Positions 12,724 to 21,481 of a stretch of DNA of 64,000 nt are shown in pieces (positions within the stretch are counted from its first letter, which is position 1; the number at the start of each line of letters is the position of its first letter). The position numbers and the translations under genes were made by a program. Source of the DNA: Thiemannella venezuelensis (GTDB lineage Bacteria; Actinomycetota; Actinomycetes; Streptosporangiales; Streptosporangiaceae); the NCBI RefSeq assembly GCF_014203605.1, contig NZ_JACHJJ010000017.1, positions 47,192 to 111,191 of the forward strand. Reading direction: 5' to 3'. The notes beneath the pieces are model-generated. The model was given only the letters and a program-made list of their open reading frames with translations. It did not search any database and had not been told where the DNA came from.

Positions 12724-12939
12724 CTAGCGGCCGTACTTCCGGTAGACCAGGTAGACGGCGAGAGCGACGCCGAGAATCAGCCCGATCGGAGTGAAGGCGA
12801 CCACTCCGGTCCACTTGGACAGCAGCCATCCCGCCCCGCCGTACAGGATCATCCCGGAGAGCAGATAGCTGGGGATCGACCAAGCGGCGTTGGCGAAGTC
12901 GCGGCCGTCGTCCTCGGGCCGGATTTTCTTCTCGCTCAT
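12724..12939 (-). CDS. AtpZ/AtpI family small membrane protein
   Basis: A short protein (71 residues from ATG 12939; 79 if the upstream ATG at 12963 is used) with a charged N-terminus (MSEKKIRPEDDGRDF) and two membrane helices separated by a short loop with GGAGWLLSKWTG, ending in YRKYGR. This is the AtpZ/AtpI-type architecture, proposed to help assemble the c-ring or carry magnesium or calcium next to the synthase. Neither candidate start has a strong ribosome binding site. It is 67 bases upstream of atpB. Confidence 0.8.
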   Translation of the reverse strand: MSEKKIRPEDDGRDFANAAWSIPSYLLSGMILYGGAGWLLSKWTGVVAFTPIGLILGVALAVYLVYRKYGR

Positions 12940-13014
12940 CGCGGCCACGACGATAGCAGGCATGATGAGGGCTAGTCATATCGGGCCCCACCGCACCCGA
13001 TGGGATCTTAGTCC

Positions 13015-13446
13015 TCATCGGGAATCACCTTGACCCGGGACCCTACCCTCCGGATCGACGTAGAGCATCTTGAGCTTCATGAAGCCGCGCATCTCACCGA
13101 CGGTCCACGCCAGGGTGCAGACGATGGCGGCCCAGCCGAAGGCCTTGGGCTCGAACGCCGTGGCGTCCTCGAACGCCTTCAGCATCGCCATGACCGCCAG
13201 GATCTTGACCGCGTAGGTCACCACCGCGGCGGTCATCATCATCATGGGCGAGACGCGGCTGGCGTAGGAGACCGCCACCAGGCCGACGGTGAAGAAGACC
13301 GAGACGACCAGCAGGCCGATCGCGGCGCCCAGCGCGCCCTTCCCTCCGGCCAGCACGGTCGCGACCACGACCACGGCCAGCCCGGCCAGAGCCGTGGGGA
13401 TCGCGGCTCCCTTCAGGAGGCGCACGTCGTTGGCCTGCATCGGCAC
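13015..13446 (-). CDS. AtpI-like four-helix membrane protein heading the atp operon
   Basis: A 143-residue integral membrane protein with four predicted helices (about 16-33, 36-60, 66-90 and 95-118) and a short polar C-terminus. Its place as first gene of the ATP synthase operon and its size fit the ATP synthase protein I group, but the sequence alone would only support 'membrane protein'. A GGGAG motif precedes the ATG at 13446; the ATG at 13440 is an alternative start. Confidence 0.75.
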   Translation of the reverse strand: MPMQANDVRLLKGAAIPTALAGLAVVVVATVLAGGKGALGAAIGLLVVSVFFTVGLVAVSYASRVSPMMMMTAAVVTYAVKILAVMAMLKAFEDATAFEPKAFGWAAIVCTLAWTVGEMRGFMKLKMLYVDPEGRVPGQGDSR

Positions 13447-13592
13447 TCCCAGTGACAGTTATCAAGCGAGCGATTGCTACCCAGCAGGTCTCGTACTGTT
13501 CAGCACCTGCTAGTGAAAGCTATCACAAGCTCCTGGAAGAGCGCCTTTACCTGCCGTTTCAAGTAAACGATCTAGAGGTTTCCGGCAGGTGT
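13447..13592 (-). promoter_or_regulatory. Upstream region of the ATP synthase operon
   Basis: This spacer is clearly richer in A and T than the surrounding genes and should hold the main atp promoter on the minus strand. It contains two symmetric elements: an inverted repeat AGCAGGT/ACCTGCT at 13483-13511 and a near-palindrome GTGAAAGCTATCAC at 13513-13526. No promoter hexamer pair stands out clearly enough to name. Confidence 0.5.
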
Positions 13593-15014
13593 TCAGCGCC
13601 CTGTCCCCGGGGCCGGGAAACGCTGGCGGGAAGCGCTGAGTGACAGGTCGGACAGGGCGGACAGCTCCGCCCTGTCGTCGCCCACCGGGTGCTCCCCCGG
13701 GAGCGGAGGCTCGGGGGACGCCGGGCGCAGAGGCCGCTGGAGCGGAGCCTCCACCGGGAGCGGGCGGGCGCCCTGCGGGAACGGGGGGTCGGCCGGGAGG
13801 GGGCGGACGTCCTGGGCGGCCGGCGCCTCGGGAGGAAGCGGGTGGGCGGCCTGCCCGTGGGCGGGCCCCTCGCCGGGGCGGACGTGCCGGCCGGCGGCGT
13901 GCGCTCCCCCGCCGTTGCGGCGCATGCGCGGCAGCCCCATCGCCACCAGCACGCCGACGGCCAGCAGCACGGCCAGGAGGAACAGGACCAGCGGGACGCC
14001 CTTGACGGACATCGCCACGACCCCGAAGGCGAACAGGAACGTCCACGCGTACATGATCAGGACGCTCGTGCGGTGCGAGTGGCCGATGTCCAGCAGCCGG
14101 TGGTGCAGGTGCCCGCGGTCGGGGGCGAACGGCGAGAGCCCGTTGGACGTTCGCCGGACCACCGCCATGATCAGGTCCAGCAGCGGCAGCACCAGGATCG
14201 CGACCGGGACCAGCATCGGCAGGATGACCGGGAAGCGGTTGATGCTGCTGGAGTCGAGCGGGGTGACGGTGATCATCGTGGAGGCGAGGACCAGGCCGAT
14301 CAGCATCGCCCCGGTGTCGCCCATGAAGATCTTCGCCGGGTGGAAGTTGTGCGGCAGGAAGCCCAGGCAGACGCCGATGAGCACCGAGGTGACCGCGGCG
14401 GTGACGTTGATGCTGGTGTTGCCGAAGTCCGTGGACAGGGCGACGGAGTAGGTCCAGGTGGCCATGGCCGCGATGCCGACGATCCCGGCCGCCAGCCCGT
14501 CCAGCCCGTCGACGAAGTTGACCGCGTTGATCATGACGACGATGACCATGATCGTGATCAGCGGGCTCAGCGTGGAGTCCAGGACGTAGAGCCCGCCCAT
14601 GCTGGTGGGCAGCGGGATCCAGGGCAGGCTGACCCCGAAGGCGACCAGCACGCCCGCCGCGCCGATCTGCCCGGCCAGCTTGATCAGGGCGTCCATGCCC
14701 CACCAGTCGTCCAGGAAGCCGGTCAGCGTGATCAGGCCGCCGGCGAGGATCAGCCCGAGGACGACCTTCCCCCCGGTCGCGGCCTCCTCGGCGAGTTTCC
14801 CCCCGGCGTACGGCAGCTTGGCGGCCACCAGCAGGCCCGCCACCAGCCCGCCGTACATGGCCAGGCCGCCGAGCCGCGGTGTCGGGGTGGTGTGCACGTC
14901 CCGGTCACGGACCTCGGGCATCGCGCCGATGCGGATGGCGAAGACGCGGACCAGCGGGACCAGCAGGTAGGTCGCCGCCGCCGCGACGAGCGCCATCAGT
15001 AGGTATTCGCGCAC
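13593..15014 (-). CDS. wecA: Polyprenyl-phosphate GlcNAc-1-phosphate transferase (WecA/TagO/Rv1302 type) with long C-terminal tail
   Basis: A polytopic membrane enzyme that moves a GlcNAc-1-phosphate-type sugar phosphate from UDP-sugar to undecaprenyl or decaprenyl phosphate, starting cell-wall glycopolymer synthesis. The 473 residues show the family motifs: PTPRLGG (45-51), the Asp pair LDD (101-103), NAVNFVDGLDG (163-173), MGDTG (231-235) and the HLHHRLL cytoplasmic loop. The GTG at 15014 gives VREYLL, matching relatives; the longer frame to 15071 adds an unconserved stretch. The last about 100 residues are a disordered Pro/Arg/Gly-rich tail absent from most homologues. It may feed the glycosyltransferase island at 27-43 kb, by inference. 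Confidence 0.88.
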   Translation of the reverse strand: MREYLLMALVAAAATYLLVPLVRVFAIRIGAMPEVRDRDVHTTPTPRLGGLAMYGGLVAGLLVAAKLPYAGGKLAEEAATGGKVVLGLILAGGLITLTGFLDDWWGMDALIKLAGQIGAAGVLVAFGVSLPWIPLPTSMGGLYVLDSTLSPLITIMVIVVMINAVNFVDGLDGLAAGIVGIAAMATWTYSVALSTDFGNTSINVTAAVTSVLIGVCLGFLPHNFHPAKIFMGDTGAMLIGLVLASTMITVTPLDSSSINRFPVILPMLVPVAILVLPLLDLIMAVVRRTSNGLSPFAPDRGHLHHRLLDIGHSHRTSVLIMYAWTFLFAFGVVAMSVKGVPLVLFLLAVLLAVGVLVAMGLPRMRRNGGGAHAAGRHVRPGEGPAHGQAAHPLPPEAPAAQDVRPLPADPPFPQGARPLPVEAPLQRPLRPASPEPPLPGEHPVGDDRAELSALSDLSLSASRQRFPAPGTGR

Positions 15015-15077
15015 GGACCTAGTTTCCCGGATAGTCCGGCCAGCTGTGACCGGAAAACAGCACAGAACCACTCATAA

Positions 15078-16376
15078 TTAGCTGGGATATGCCGGATACA
15101 GCGCGGTGAGCTCCGCCACGCGCGCCCTGATCTCCCCCACCGCGCCGGGGTCGCGCACGGCTCGCGCCACCATCGAGGCCAGTTCCTTCATCTCCTCGGT
15201 CCCCATCCCCTGCGTGGTCACGCAGGGGGTTCCCACCCGGATGCCGGAGGTCACCGTGGGCGGTTCGGGGTCGTAGGGGATCGCGTTGCGGTTCAGCGTG
15301 ATCCCGGCGGCGGCGCACCGCTGCTCGGCCAGCGCGCCCGTGACCGCGGCGTCGCGCAGGTCGACGAGGACCAGGTGGCTGTCGGTTCCGCCGGAGACCG
15401 GCCGCAGGCCCTCCACCGCCAGCGCGTCGGCCAGCGTCCGGGCGTTGTCCACCACCCGCCGCGCGTAGTCGGCGAACTCCGGGCGGAGCGCCTCGCCGAA
15501 GGCCACCGCCTTGGCCGCCACCGCGTGCATGAGCGGGCCGCCCTGGACGAACGGGAACACCGCCCGGTCGATCTTGGCCGCCAGCTCCGCCGTGCACATG
15601 ATCCCGCCGCCGCGCGGGCCGCGCAGCGCCTTGTGCGTGGTGAAGGTCACCACGTCGGCGTACGGCACCGCGGACGGCAGGGCTCCTCCCGCCATCAGCC
15701 CCACGGTGTGCGCGACGTCGGCGAGCAGCCAGGCGCCCACCTCGTCGGCGATCCCCCGGAAGGCCGCGAAGTCGATCTCCCTGGGATAGGCCGTGGCGCC
15801 GCAGATGATCATCTTGGGCCGGCGGCGCAGCGCCAGCTCCCTCACCTCGTCGTAGTCGATCAGCTCGGTGTCCCGGCGCACGCCGTACGCCACGATCTCG
15901 AACCAGCGGCCGGAGAAGTTGACCTTCGAGCCGTGGGTGAGGTGGCCGCCGTGCGGCAGCGCCATGGCGAGCACGGTGTCGCCCGGCTGGAGCAGCGCGG
16001 CGTAGGCGGCGAGGTTGGCCGAGGCCCCGGAGTGCGGCTGCACGTTGACGTGGTCCGCCCCGAACAACCGGCGGGCGCGGTCGATGGCGAGCTGCTCGGC
16101 CCGGTCGACGACCTCGCACCCGCCGTAGTAGCGCCGGCCGGGATACCCCTCGGCGTACTTGTTGGTGAGCGTCGAACCGAGCGCGGCCAGCACCGCCGGC
16201 GAGGCGAGGTTCTCGCTCGCGATGAGCTGGATGCCGCCGCGCAGGCGGTCGAGCTCGTCGAGGAGCACCTTCGCGATCTCCGGATCCTGCCGGAGCAGGA
16301 GGCCGAAGTCGGGCCCGTAGTACGGCACAGAGCTCAATTGCCTCACTCCGTTCGGCGGCTCGGGCGGACGACCCAC
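15078..16376 (-). CDS. glyA: Serine hydroxymethyltransferase
   Basis: A PLP enzyme that interconverts serine and glycine with tetrahydrofolate. It has 432 residues; the Schiff-base lysine is Lys249 in [12 protein letters not shown], and the family motifs IQLIASEN (49-56), [14 protein letters not shown] (73-86) and QPHSGASAN (113-121) are all present. It lies 63 bases upstream of wecA. The start is uncertain: a GTG at 16376 sits directly against GGGAG, while a GTG at 16346 or a TTG further in are alternatives that would leave about 420 residues. Confidence 0.93.
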   Translation of the reverse strand: MGRPPEPPNGVRQLSSVPYYGPDFGLLLRQDPEIAKVLLDELDRLRGGIQLIASENLASPAVLAALGSTLTNKYAEGYPGRRYYGGCEVVDRAEQLAIDRARRLFGADHVNVQPHSGASANLAAYAALLQPGDTVLAMALPHGGHLTHGSKVNFSGRWFEIVAYGVRRDTELIDYDEVRELALRRRPKMIICGATAYPREIDFAAFRGIADEVGAWLLADVAHTVGLMAGGALPSAVPYADVVTFTTHKALRGPRGGGIMCTAELAAKIDRAVFPFVQGGPLMHAVAAKAVAFGEALRPEFADYARRVVDNARTLADALAVEGLRPVSGGTDSHLVLVDLRDAAVTGALAEQRCAAAGITLNRNAIPYDPEPPTVTSGIRVGTPCVTTQGMGTEEMKELASMVARAVRDPGAVGEIRARVAELTALYPAYPS

Positions 16377-16424
16377 CTCCCACTGTAAGCCCGGCGGCCC
16401 TCGTTATCCCATGTCAGGGCGGGT

Positions 16425-16805
16425 TCAGGAGAAAGCGTGTGGGGCTCCTGCGTCGGCGGGCACCCAACGGGGCGTGTCGGCCGCCTGGTCGCTGATCGAG
16501 GTGAGGACGGCCTGCCGGTACTGGCCCAGGCGTGCCCGCCACTCCGTCAGGTCCTCCACGTAGCGGTCCCCCACCGGGGCGTCCCAGACGTCGCGGCTCC
16601 TGGCCATCTGGTAGGCCCTGTCCAGGCAGGAGGTCAGCGTCTCCAGCATGGGCAGCACCTGCTGCCAGAGCACGACCAGCCGCTGGTAGTCGGGGTTGAA
16701 CTGCCAGGCCGTGGCCGTCTCCGGAGACGGCAGGCCGGAGCTCCTGCCCTGCGGCGGGGCCTCCCCCGGCTGGAGCGGCTGCGGGGCGGGCGGGTCTGCG
16801 TACAT
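16425..16805 (-). CDS. Small helical protein, WXG100-like, unknown function
   Basis: A 126-residue protein with a Pro-rich N-terminus (about 1-30) followed by two predicted helices. The second helix opens with RDVWDAPVGDRYVEDLTEWRARL, a pattern like the tryptophan turn and following helix of WXG100/ESX-type proteins. A good ribosome binding site (GAGGAG, 8 bases) precedes ATG 16805. It is 12 bases downstream of the larger WXG100-like gene, so the two are probably one operon and may form a heterodimer. No ESX secretion gene is in view. The family assignment is by pattern only. Confidence 0.6.
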   Translation of the reverse strand: MYADPPAPQPLQPGEAPPQGRSSGLPSPETATAWQFNPDYQRLVVLWQQVLPMLETLTSCLDRAYQMARSRDVWDAPVGDRYVEDLTEWRARLGQYRQAVLTSISDQAADTPRWVPADAGAPHAFS

Positions 16806-16817
16806 CCGAAAGGCTCC

Positions 16818-18059
16818 TCACGCCGACTGCGGACCTGAAGACGCGCCCGACGAGCCGCCGGGCGGCGGGATGGGCCGGAGCGGGTCGGCCGGGTCCACCT
16901 CGCCCGCAGGGCCGTCCGGCCCGACGTCCATGGGCACCCAGGCGCCCTCGCCCCATGTCTCCCCCTCCGGCACCTGGACACCCGGCATCTCCAGCGGCTC
17001 GATCTCTCGCACGTTGTCGACCAGCGTCCTGAGGGCGTCCAGGTTCAGCGGCCCGGCCTCGGCCGAGACCACGTCGCTGCCGTCGTCCGCCCACCGCGCC
17101 ACCGTGTCCCCGGGTGTTCCGGACCCGCCGGGAGCCGTCCCGCCGGCGCCGGTGCCGGGCTGTCCGCCCCCGTCCGTCCCGGTGCCGGGCTGTCCGCCCG
17201 CATCCGTCCCGGTGCCGTCCATGGTGGGCATGTCCATCGGCGGGATGTTCTCGATGTCCTCCAGCAGCGCCTCGACCTCCTCCGCGGTAGGCGGGTCGAG
17301 CGGGATCTGCAGAACCTTGACGCCGTCCACCTCGACGATCTGCGGCCGGAGCTCGCCCGTCTGGTCGATGTCGTCGGGGTGGTCCTTCTCCGGCGTGTCC
17401 AGCGGGTCGTCCCCTTGCGTCCCGCCGCCGTCCCGCGGCGAACGCTCGTCCCCCTTGGAGTCGGCCTCCGGCTTGGGATCGGGTGTGGAGTCGGCCTCCG
17501 GCTTGGGATCGGGCTTCGTCTCCGAACCACCGGAGCGGTCGTCTCCCTGCGCCCCGCCGCCGTCCCGCGGCGAACGCTCGTCCCCCTTGGAGTCGGCCTC
17601 CGGCTTGGGATCGGGTGTGGAATCGGCCTCCGGCTTGGAACCGCTCTCCGGCTTCGGCGGATCGTCCGCGGACTGGTCCTCGACCCGGGGGCTCTCACCG
17701 GAGCCGGGGACGGCGGGCTTGAGGTCCTCGGCCCGCGGCGTCTCCGGTTTCCCGGTGTCGCGCGCCGGAGTCTCCGCTCCCGGGGCGGGGGACGCGGCGT
17801 CCGGGGTCCCGGAGCCCGGGGCCGTCCCCTGCTCGATCCTCTTCTCCAGCAGCGCCACCCGCGCCGAGACGTCCTTGACCATCACGTCGCACGCCTCGGC
17901 GATCTGCACGGGGCGGTGAGTGGACTGGGAGGACAGTCCGGCCTCGCCCATCAGCCGGGTGATCCGGCCCTCGATCGTCCGCATCTGCCCGGCGGCCTGC
18001 CTGATTTCGGACAGCAGGTCGCGGACCAGCTCGGGGTCCATTCCGTCGAACTTGCCCAT
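16818..18059 (-). CDS. WXG100-like N-terminal domain protein with long disordered repeat region
   Basis: 413 residues from ATG 18059 (GGGAG seven bases upstream). Residues about 5-85 form two amphipathic helices, resembling the helical hairpin of ESX-type substrates. Residues about 90-260 are Pro/Glu/Asp/Lys-rich and contain two near-identical 44-residue units with the motifs KPEADS and DERSPRDGGG. A C-terminal portion (about 265-413) is acidic with Gly-rich linkers and conserved-looking segments such as VDGVKVLQIPLDPP. There is no signal peptide or membrane helix. The function is unknown. A longer open frame reaching 18209 has no conserved features. Confidence 0.65.
   Translation of the reverse strand: MGKFDGMDPELVRDLLSEIRQAAGQMRTIEGRITRLMGEAGLSSQSTHRPVQIAEACDVMVKDVSARVALLEKRIEQGTAPGSGTPDAASPAPGAETPARDTGKPETPRAEDLKPAVPGSGESPRVEDQSADDPPKPESGSKPEADSTPDPKPEADSKGDERSPRDGGGAQGDDRSGGSETKPDPKPEADSTPDPKPEADSKGDERSPRDGGGTQGDDPLDTPEKDHPDDIDQTGELRPQIVEVDGVKVLQIPLDPPTAEEVEALLEDIENIPPMDMPTMDGTGTDAGGQPGTGTDGGGQPGTGAGGTAPGGSGTPGDTVARWADDGSDVVSAEAGPLNLDALRTLVDNVREIEPLEMPGVQVPEGETWGEGAWVPMDVGPDGPAGEVDPADPLRPIPPPGGSSGASSGPQSA
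17421..17640. repeat. Direct repeat, 132-bp period, within the WXG100-like gene
   Basis: Two copies of an 88-bp segment lie at 17421-17508 and 17553-17640, nearly identical with only a few base differences. The 132-bp spacing is exactly 44 codons, so the duplication keeps frame. Each copy contains a shorter internal repeat encoding PKPEADS. Confidence 0.9.
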
Positions 18060-18245
18060 GGGCGTCTCCCGGGTCTCGGCCCATTTCACGGTACCGGGGA
18101 GATCGCCGCACGTCACGGTGATACCCAGCCGGTATGGATGGCGGCCGCGAGCAGCGGTTCGACAGGGGACGGCCGGATGCGCGGCGGCACGCCGCCCCGG
18201 TCTGGCCACCGGAACCGCCCGGGACCCCGGACGGCTCCGGCCGGG

Positions 18246-18911
18246 TCAATCCTCGGTGGCGGGGTCGGCGTCCGTCGCCACGTAGCCGATCACTCCGCGC
18301 AGCTTCTCCACCGGGATCGCGCCCCGGCGCAGCAGCCGGGGCACCGCGGTGGTGAGGTCGAGGATCGTGGACGGGGTGTCGTCCGCGCACGCCCCTCCGT
18401 CGAGGTAGACCGCGACCGAGTCGCCGAGCTGCTTCTCCGCGTCGGCGGCCGTGGTCGCGGCGGGGGCTCCGGAGCGGTTGGCGCTGGAGACGGCCATCGG
18501 GCCCGTGTCCTTGAGCAGGTCCAGGGCCACCGGGTGCAGCGGCATGCGGATCGCCACGGTGCCCTTGGTCTCGCCCAGGTCCCATGAGAGCGAGCGGTTG
18601 ACCCGGCAGATCAGTGTGAGGGGACCGGGCCAGAAGGCGTCCACGAGGTCCTGGCCGTACGGTCCCAGGTTCTCCACCAGGGCGTTGGCCGCGCGCACGG
18701 TGCCGACCAGGACGGGCACCGGCATGTCCCGGCCGCGCCCCTTGGCCTCCAGCAGGCGGGCGACGGCCGACTGGGTGAACGCGTCACCGCCGATGCCGTA
18801 GACGGTGTCGGTCGGGAGCACCACCAGCTCGCCCCGGCGTACGGCCGACGCCGCGTCGGTCAGGCCCGCGGCCCGCTGCTCCGCGTCGGTGCAGTCATAG
18901 CGTCTACTCAC
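18246..18911 (-). CDS. tsaC: L-threonylcarbamoyladenylate synthase (Sua5/YrdC family)
   Basis: Makes threonylcarbamoyl-AMP from threonine, bicarbonate and ATP for the t6A modification of tRNAs at position 37. It has 221 residues: the YrdC core contains LPTDTVYGIGGDAF (about 32-45), the K/R-rich nucleotide loop EAKGRGRDMPVPVL, and SSANRSGAPA. It ends soon after the core, so it is the short YrdC form, without a full Sua5 C-terminal domain. The GTG at 18911 matches the N-terminus of relatives (xSRRYDC). A longer start, ATG 18950, overlaps the prmC stop in an ATGA junction and is also credible. Placement after prmC is conserved in actinobacteria. Confidence 0.93.
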   Translation of the reverse strand: MSRRYDCTDAEQRAAGLTDAASAVRRGELVVLPTDTVYGIGGDAFTQSAVARLLEAKGRGRDMPVPVLVGTVRAANALVENLGPYGQDLVDAFWPGPLTLICRVNRSLSWDLGETKGTVAIRMPLHPVALDLLKDTGPMAVSSANRSGAPAATTAADAEKQLGDSVAVYLDGGACADDTPSTILDLTTAVPRLLRRGAIPVEKLRGVIGYVATDADPATED

Positions 18912-18946
18912 GGCGTTCAGCCCCCATCCTCGGCCTCGTTCCTGGC

Positions 18947-19801
18947 TCATTCCTGGCCGAAACGGGCGGTGACGTAACGATCCCTGCGGGCGAGGTCCTG
19001 GCGGCTGCGCACGTCGCGCCAGCCGTTCTCCTCGGAGAAGATCAGGTATACCGGAGTGCCCTGCTCGTCGGCGTGCTCCACCGCGACGAACCCGCCGGGC
19101 CGCAGCAACCGCCTGGCGGTCCGCTCCACCGCCCTGACCTCGTCCAGGCCGTCGCCGCCCGAGCCGTACAGGGCGCGGTGCGGGTCGTAGTCGCGGACCT
19201 CGGGGTCGCGCGGGATCGCACCCGGCGGGATGTAGGGCGGGTTGGAGACGACCAGGTCCACCTGGCCGTCGAGCTCGGGCAGGGCGTCGGCGAGGTCCTC
19301 CGGGTGCAGGTGCACCCGGCCCTGCCCCTGCTCCAGGATGTTGCGCTTGGCCCACCGGTAGGCGTCGGGGTCGACCTCGACCGCGTGCACCGTGGCCAGC
19401 GCGACCTCCTGCGCGATGGAGAGCGCGATCGCGCCGGAGCCGGTGCCCAGGTCCACGACCACCGGAGCGGCCACGTCCATCTCCCGCAGCCGGTCGATGG
19501 CCCAGCCCGCCACCACCTCGGTCTCCGGGCGCGGGACGAACACGCCCGGCCCGACCTCCAGCGACAGGTAGCGGAAGTAGGCCCGGCCGGTGATGTGCTG
19601 GAGCGGCTCGCGCGCCTCGCGCCGCGCGACGCCCTCCCAGAACAGGGCGTCGAAGTCCGCGTCCGTCACGGTGTGCAGCTCGCTGCGCCGTACGCCGTGG
19701 ACGAAGGCGGCGATCTCCTCGGCATCGGTGCGCGGCGACGGCACACCCGCCTCGGCGAGCCTGGCGGTGGCGAGGGCGATCTCGTCCAGTAGAAAGGTCA
19801 T
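18947..19801 (-). CDS. prmC: Release factor N5-glutamine methyltransferase
   Basis: Methylates the glutamine of the GGQ motif in release factors, using SAM. The 284 residues have an N-terminal helical domain, then a Rossmann methyltransferase with DLGTGSGAIALS (117-128) and the substrate motif NPPY at 187-190. Its substrate gene prfA is directly upstream with a 25-base gap, a conserved operon pair. The ATG at 19801 yields the usual N-terminus. Confidence 0.96.
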   Translation of the reverse strand: MTFLLDEIALATARLAEAGVPSPRTDAEEIAAFVHGVRRSELHTVTDADFDALFWEGVARREAREPLQHITGRAYFRYLSLEVGPGVFVPRPETEVVAGWAIDRLREMDVAAPVVVDLGTGSGAIALSIAQEVALATVHAVEVDPDAYRWAKRNILEQGQGRVHLHPEDLADALPELDGQVDLVVSNPPYIPPGAIPRDPEVRDYDPHRALYGSGGDGLDEVRAVERTARRLLRPGGFVAVEHADEQGTPVYLIFSEENGWRDVRSRQDLARRDRYVTARFGQE

Positions 19802-19826
19802 GGGCGCGTTCTGTCGAGTGGGCGTG

Positions 19827-20879
19827 CTATGAGTGGGCGGCGAGCTTCTCCGCCATCTCGGCGTCGAGCAGGGACTGGATGACGGCCGTCAGGTCCCCGT
19901 CCAGCACCTGGTCGAGGTTGTAGGCCTTGAACCCGACGCGGTGGTCGGAGATGCGGTTCTCGGGGAAGTTGTAGGTCCGGATGCGCTCGGAGCGGTCGAC
20001 CGTGCGGATCTGGGACTTGCGCTCGGCCATCGCCGCGGCGTTGGCCTCCTCCTCCGCGATGGCCTGCAGGCGCGCCCGCAGGATGCGCAGGGCCGACTCC
20101 TTGTTCTGGAGCTGGCTCTTCTCGTTCTGGCAGGAGGCGACCACGCCGGTCGGCAGGTGCGTGATACGCACCGCCGAGTCGGTGGTGTTGACGCTCTGCC
20201 CGCCGGGGCCGCTGGAGCGGTAGACGTCGATGCGAAGGTCGTTCGGGTCGATCTGGACGTCGACCTCCTCGGCCTCCGGGTAGACCAGGACACCCGCCGC
20301 GCTGGTGTGGATGCGGCCCTGGGACTCGGTGACCGGGACGCGCTGCACGCGGTGCACGCCGCCCTCGAACTTCAGCCTCGACCAGACGCCGTCGTCGCCC
20401 CTGGCCTTCACCGCGACCGTGACGTCCTTGTAGCCGCCCAGGTCGGAGTGGGTCATGTCGATGATCTCGGTCTTCCAGCCGACCCGCTCGGCGTAGCGGA
20501 GGTACATCCGCAGGAGGTCGCCGGCGAACAGCGCCGACTCCTCACCGCCCTCGCCCGCCTTGATCTCCATGATGATGTCCTTGTCATCGTTGGGATCACG
20601 CGGGATGAGCAGGTGCCGGAGCCTCTCCTCCAGCTCGGGGACGCGCGCCTCGAGCTCCTTGGCCTCCTCGGCGAAGGCCTCGTCCTCCGAGGCCAGCTCC
20701 CTGGCCGTGGCCAGGTCGTTCTGGACGCCTTCGAGCTCCCGGTACGTGGTGATGATCGGGGTCAGCTCGGCGTAGCGCCGGCCGAACGTGCGCGCCTGCG
20801 TCGGGTTGGCGTGCACGGTGGGGTCGGCGAGCTTGAGTTCCAGCTCGGCGTACTCACTGAGCAGCTCGTCGAGGTTCAC
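19827..20879 (-). CDS. prfA: Peptide chain release factor 1
   Basis: Recognises UAA and UAG stop codons. The 350 residues carry the codon-reading tripeptide PVT (182-184; PAT in E. coli), marking RF1 and not RF2, and the catalytic GGQ at 226-228, whose Gln228 is the target of PrmC. The start is a GTG at 20879, with AAGGAC upstream. It is preceded by a strong hairpin at 20932-20983 that separates it from rpmE. Confidence 0.97.
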   Translation of the reverse strand: MNLDELLSEYAELELKLADPTVHANPTQARTFGRRYAELTPIITTYRELEGVQNDLATARELASEDEAFAEEAKELEARVPELEERLRHLLIPRDPNDDKDIIMEIKAGEGGEESALFAGDLLRMYLRYAERVGWKTEIIDMTHSDLGGYKDVTVAVKARGDDGVWSRLKFEGGVHRVQRVPVTESQGRIHTSAAGVLVYPEAEEVDVQIDPNDLRIDVYRSSGPGGQSVNTTDSAVRITHLPTGVVASCQNEKSQLQNKESALRILRARLQAIAEEEANAAAMAERKSQIRTVDRSERIRTYNFPENRISDHRVGFKAYNLDQVLDGDLTAVIQSLLDAEMAEKLAAHS

Positions 20880-20931
20880 CGCACGTCCTTCTTCCTTGAA
20901 AGCCCTTTGTAAGCCCGCCTCATCACCACGA

Positions 20932-20983
20932 ACGCCGACCCGGGCAGGCCCCTCGCGGACGAGGGGCGGTGCCGGGCCGGCGT
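20932..20983 (-). terminator. Strong hairpin between rpmE and prfA
   Basis: An inner perfect stem GCCCCTC/GAGGGGC (20948-20967, loop of six) is nested in an imperfect outer stem (ACGCCG near 20932 with CGGCGT ending at 20983). There is no T-run, so it may act as a partial terminator or RNA-processing site between rpmE and prfA. Confidence 0.5.
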
Positions 20984-20994
20984 CGGGACGAGGG

Positions 20995-21213
20995 CTACTG
21001 GCCCGCGGGCTTCTTGCCGAAGCGCTTCTCGAAGCGCGCCACCCGGCCGCCGGTGTCCAGGATCTTCTGCTTGCCCGTGTAGAACGGGTGGCAGGCGGAG
21101 CACACGTCGGCGTGGATCGCGCCGCTCTTGGCGGTGCTGCGGGTGGTGAAGGAGTTGCCGCAGGTGCAGGTCACCTGAGTGGTGACGTACTCCGGGTGAA
21201 TGTCGGGCTTCAT
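20995..21213 (-). CDS. rpmE: Ribosomal protein L31, zinc-binding form
   Basis: A large-subunit ribosomal protein of 72 residues. It carries the four zinc-ligand cysteines of the C+ form, Cys16, Cys18, Cys38 and Cys41 (CTC and CSAC), so it should hold structural zinc and be replaceable by a zinc-free paralogue under zinc limitation. ATG 21213 is preceded by GAGGAC; an in-frame ATG at 21252 would add 13 unconserved residues. A candidate sigma-R promoter lies about 140 bases upstream. Confidence 0.96.
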   Translation of the reverse strand: MKPDIHPEYVTTQVTCTCGNSFTTRSTAKSGAIHADVCSACHPFYTGKQKILDTGGRVARFEKRFGKKPAGQ

Positions 21214-21352
21214 GACTTCGTCCTCTCCAATGCGCGGTCGCCGGGTCGCCACATCTCTCGCCGGTACGGCGTGCGCGCTGCAAGCACACTGAGGTGCGCG
21301 CGGGCGGGAACCGGAACCGCTGCGGTTCGGCTACCAGTGTGCCAGATGCTCG

Positions 21353-21378
21353 AACCATTCCAGGCCACCGGGCATTCC
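21353..21378 (-). promoter_or_regulatory. Candidate sigma-R (thiol-stress) promoter of rpmE
   Basis: On the minus strand the sequence reads GGAAT, 18 bases, GTT: exactly the published Streptomyces sigma-R consensus. It points toward rpmE, whose start codon is about 140 bases downstream. In S. coelicolor rpmE is a known sigma-R target, which makes a chance match less likely. Confidence 0.6.
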
Positions 21379-21481
21379 CAGGCGGCCGTTACCTGCGTCT
21401 GTAGACGTGTCACTTGCGTACCACTAGGCTCCGGTGCCCAAACTGTACCTTTTCCCACTTTTTTACCCGAGTAAGGGGACC

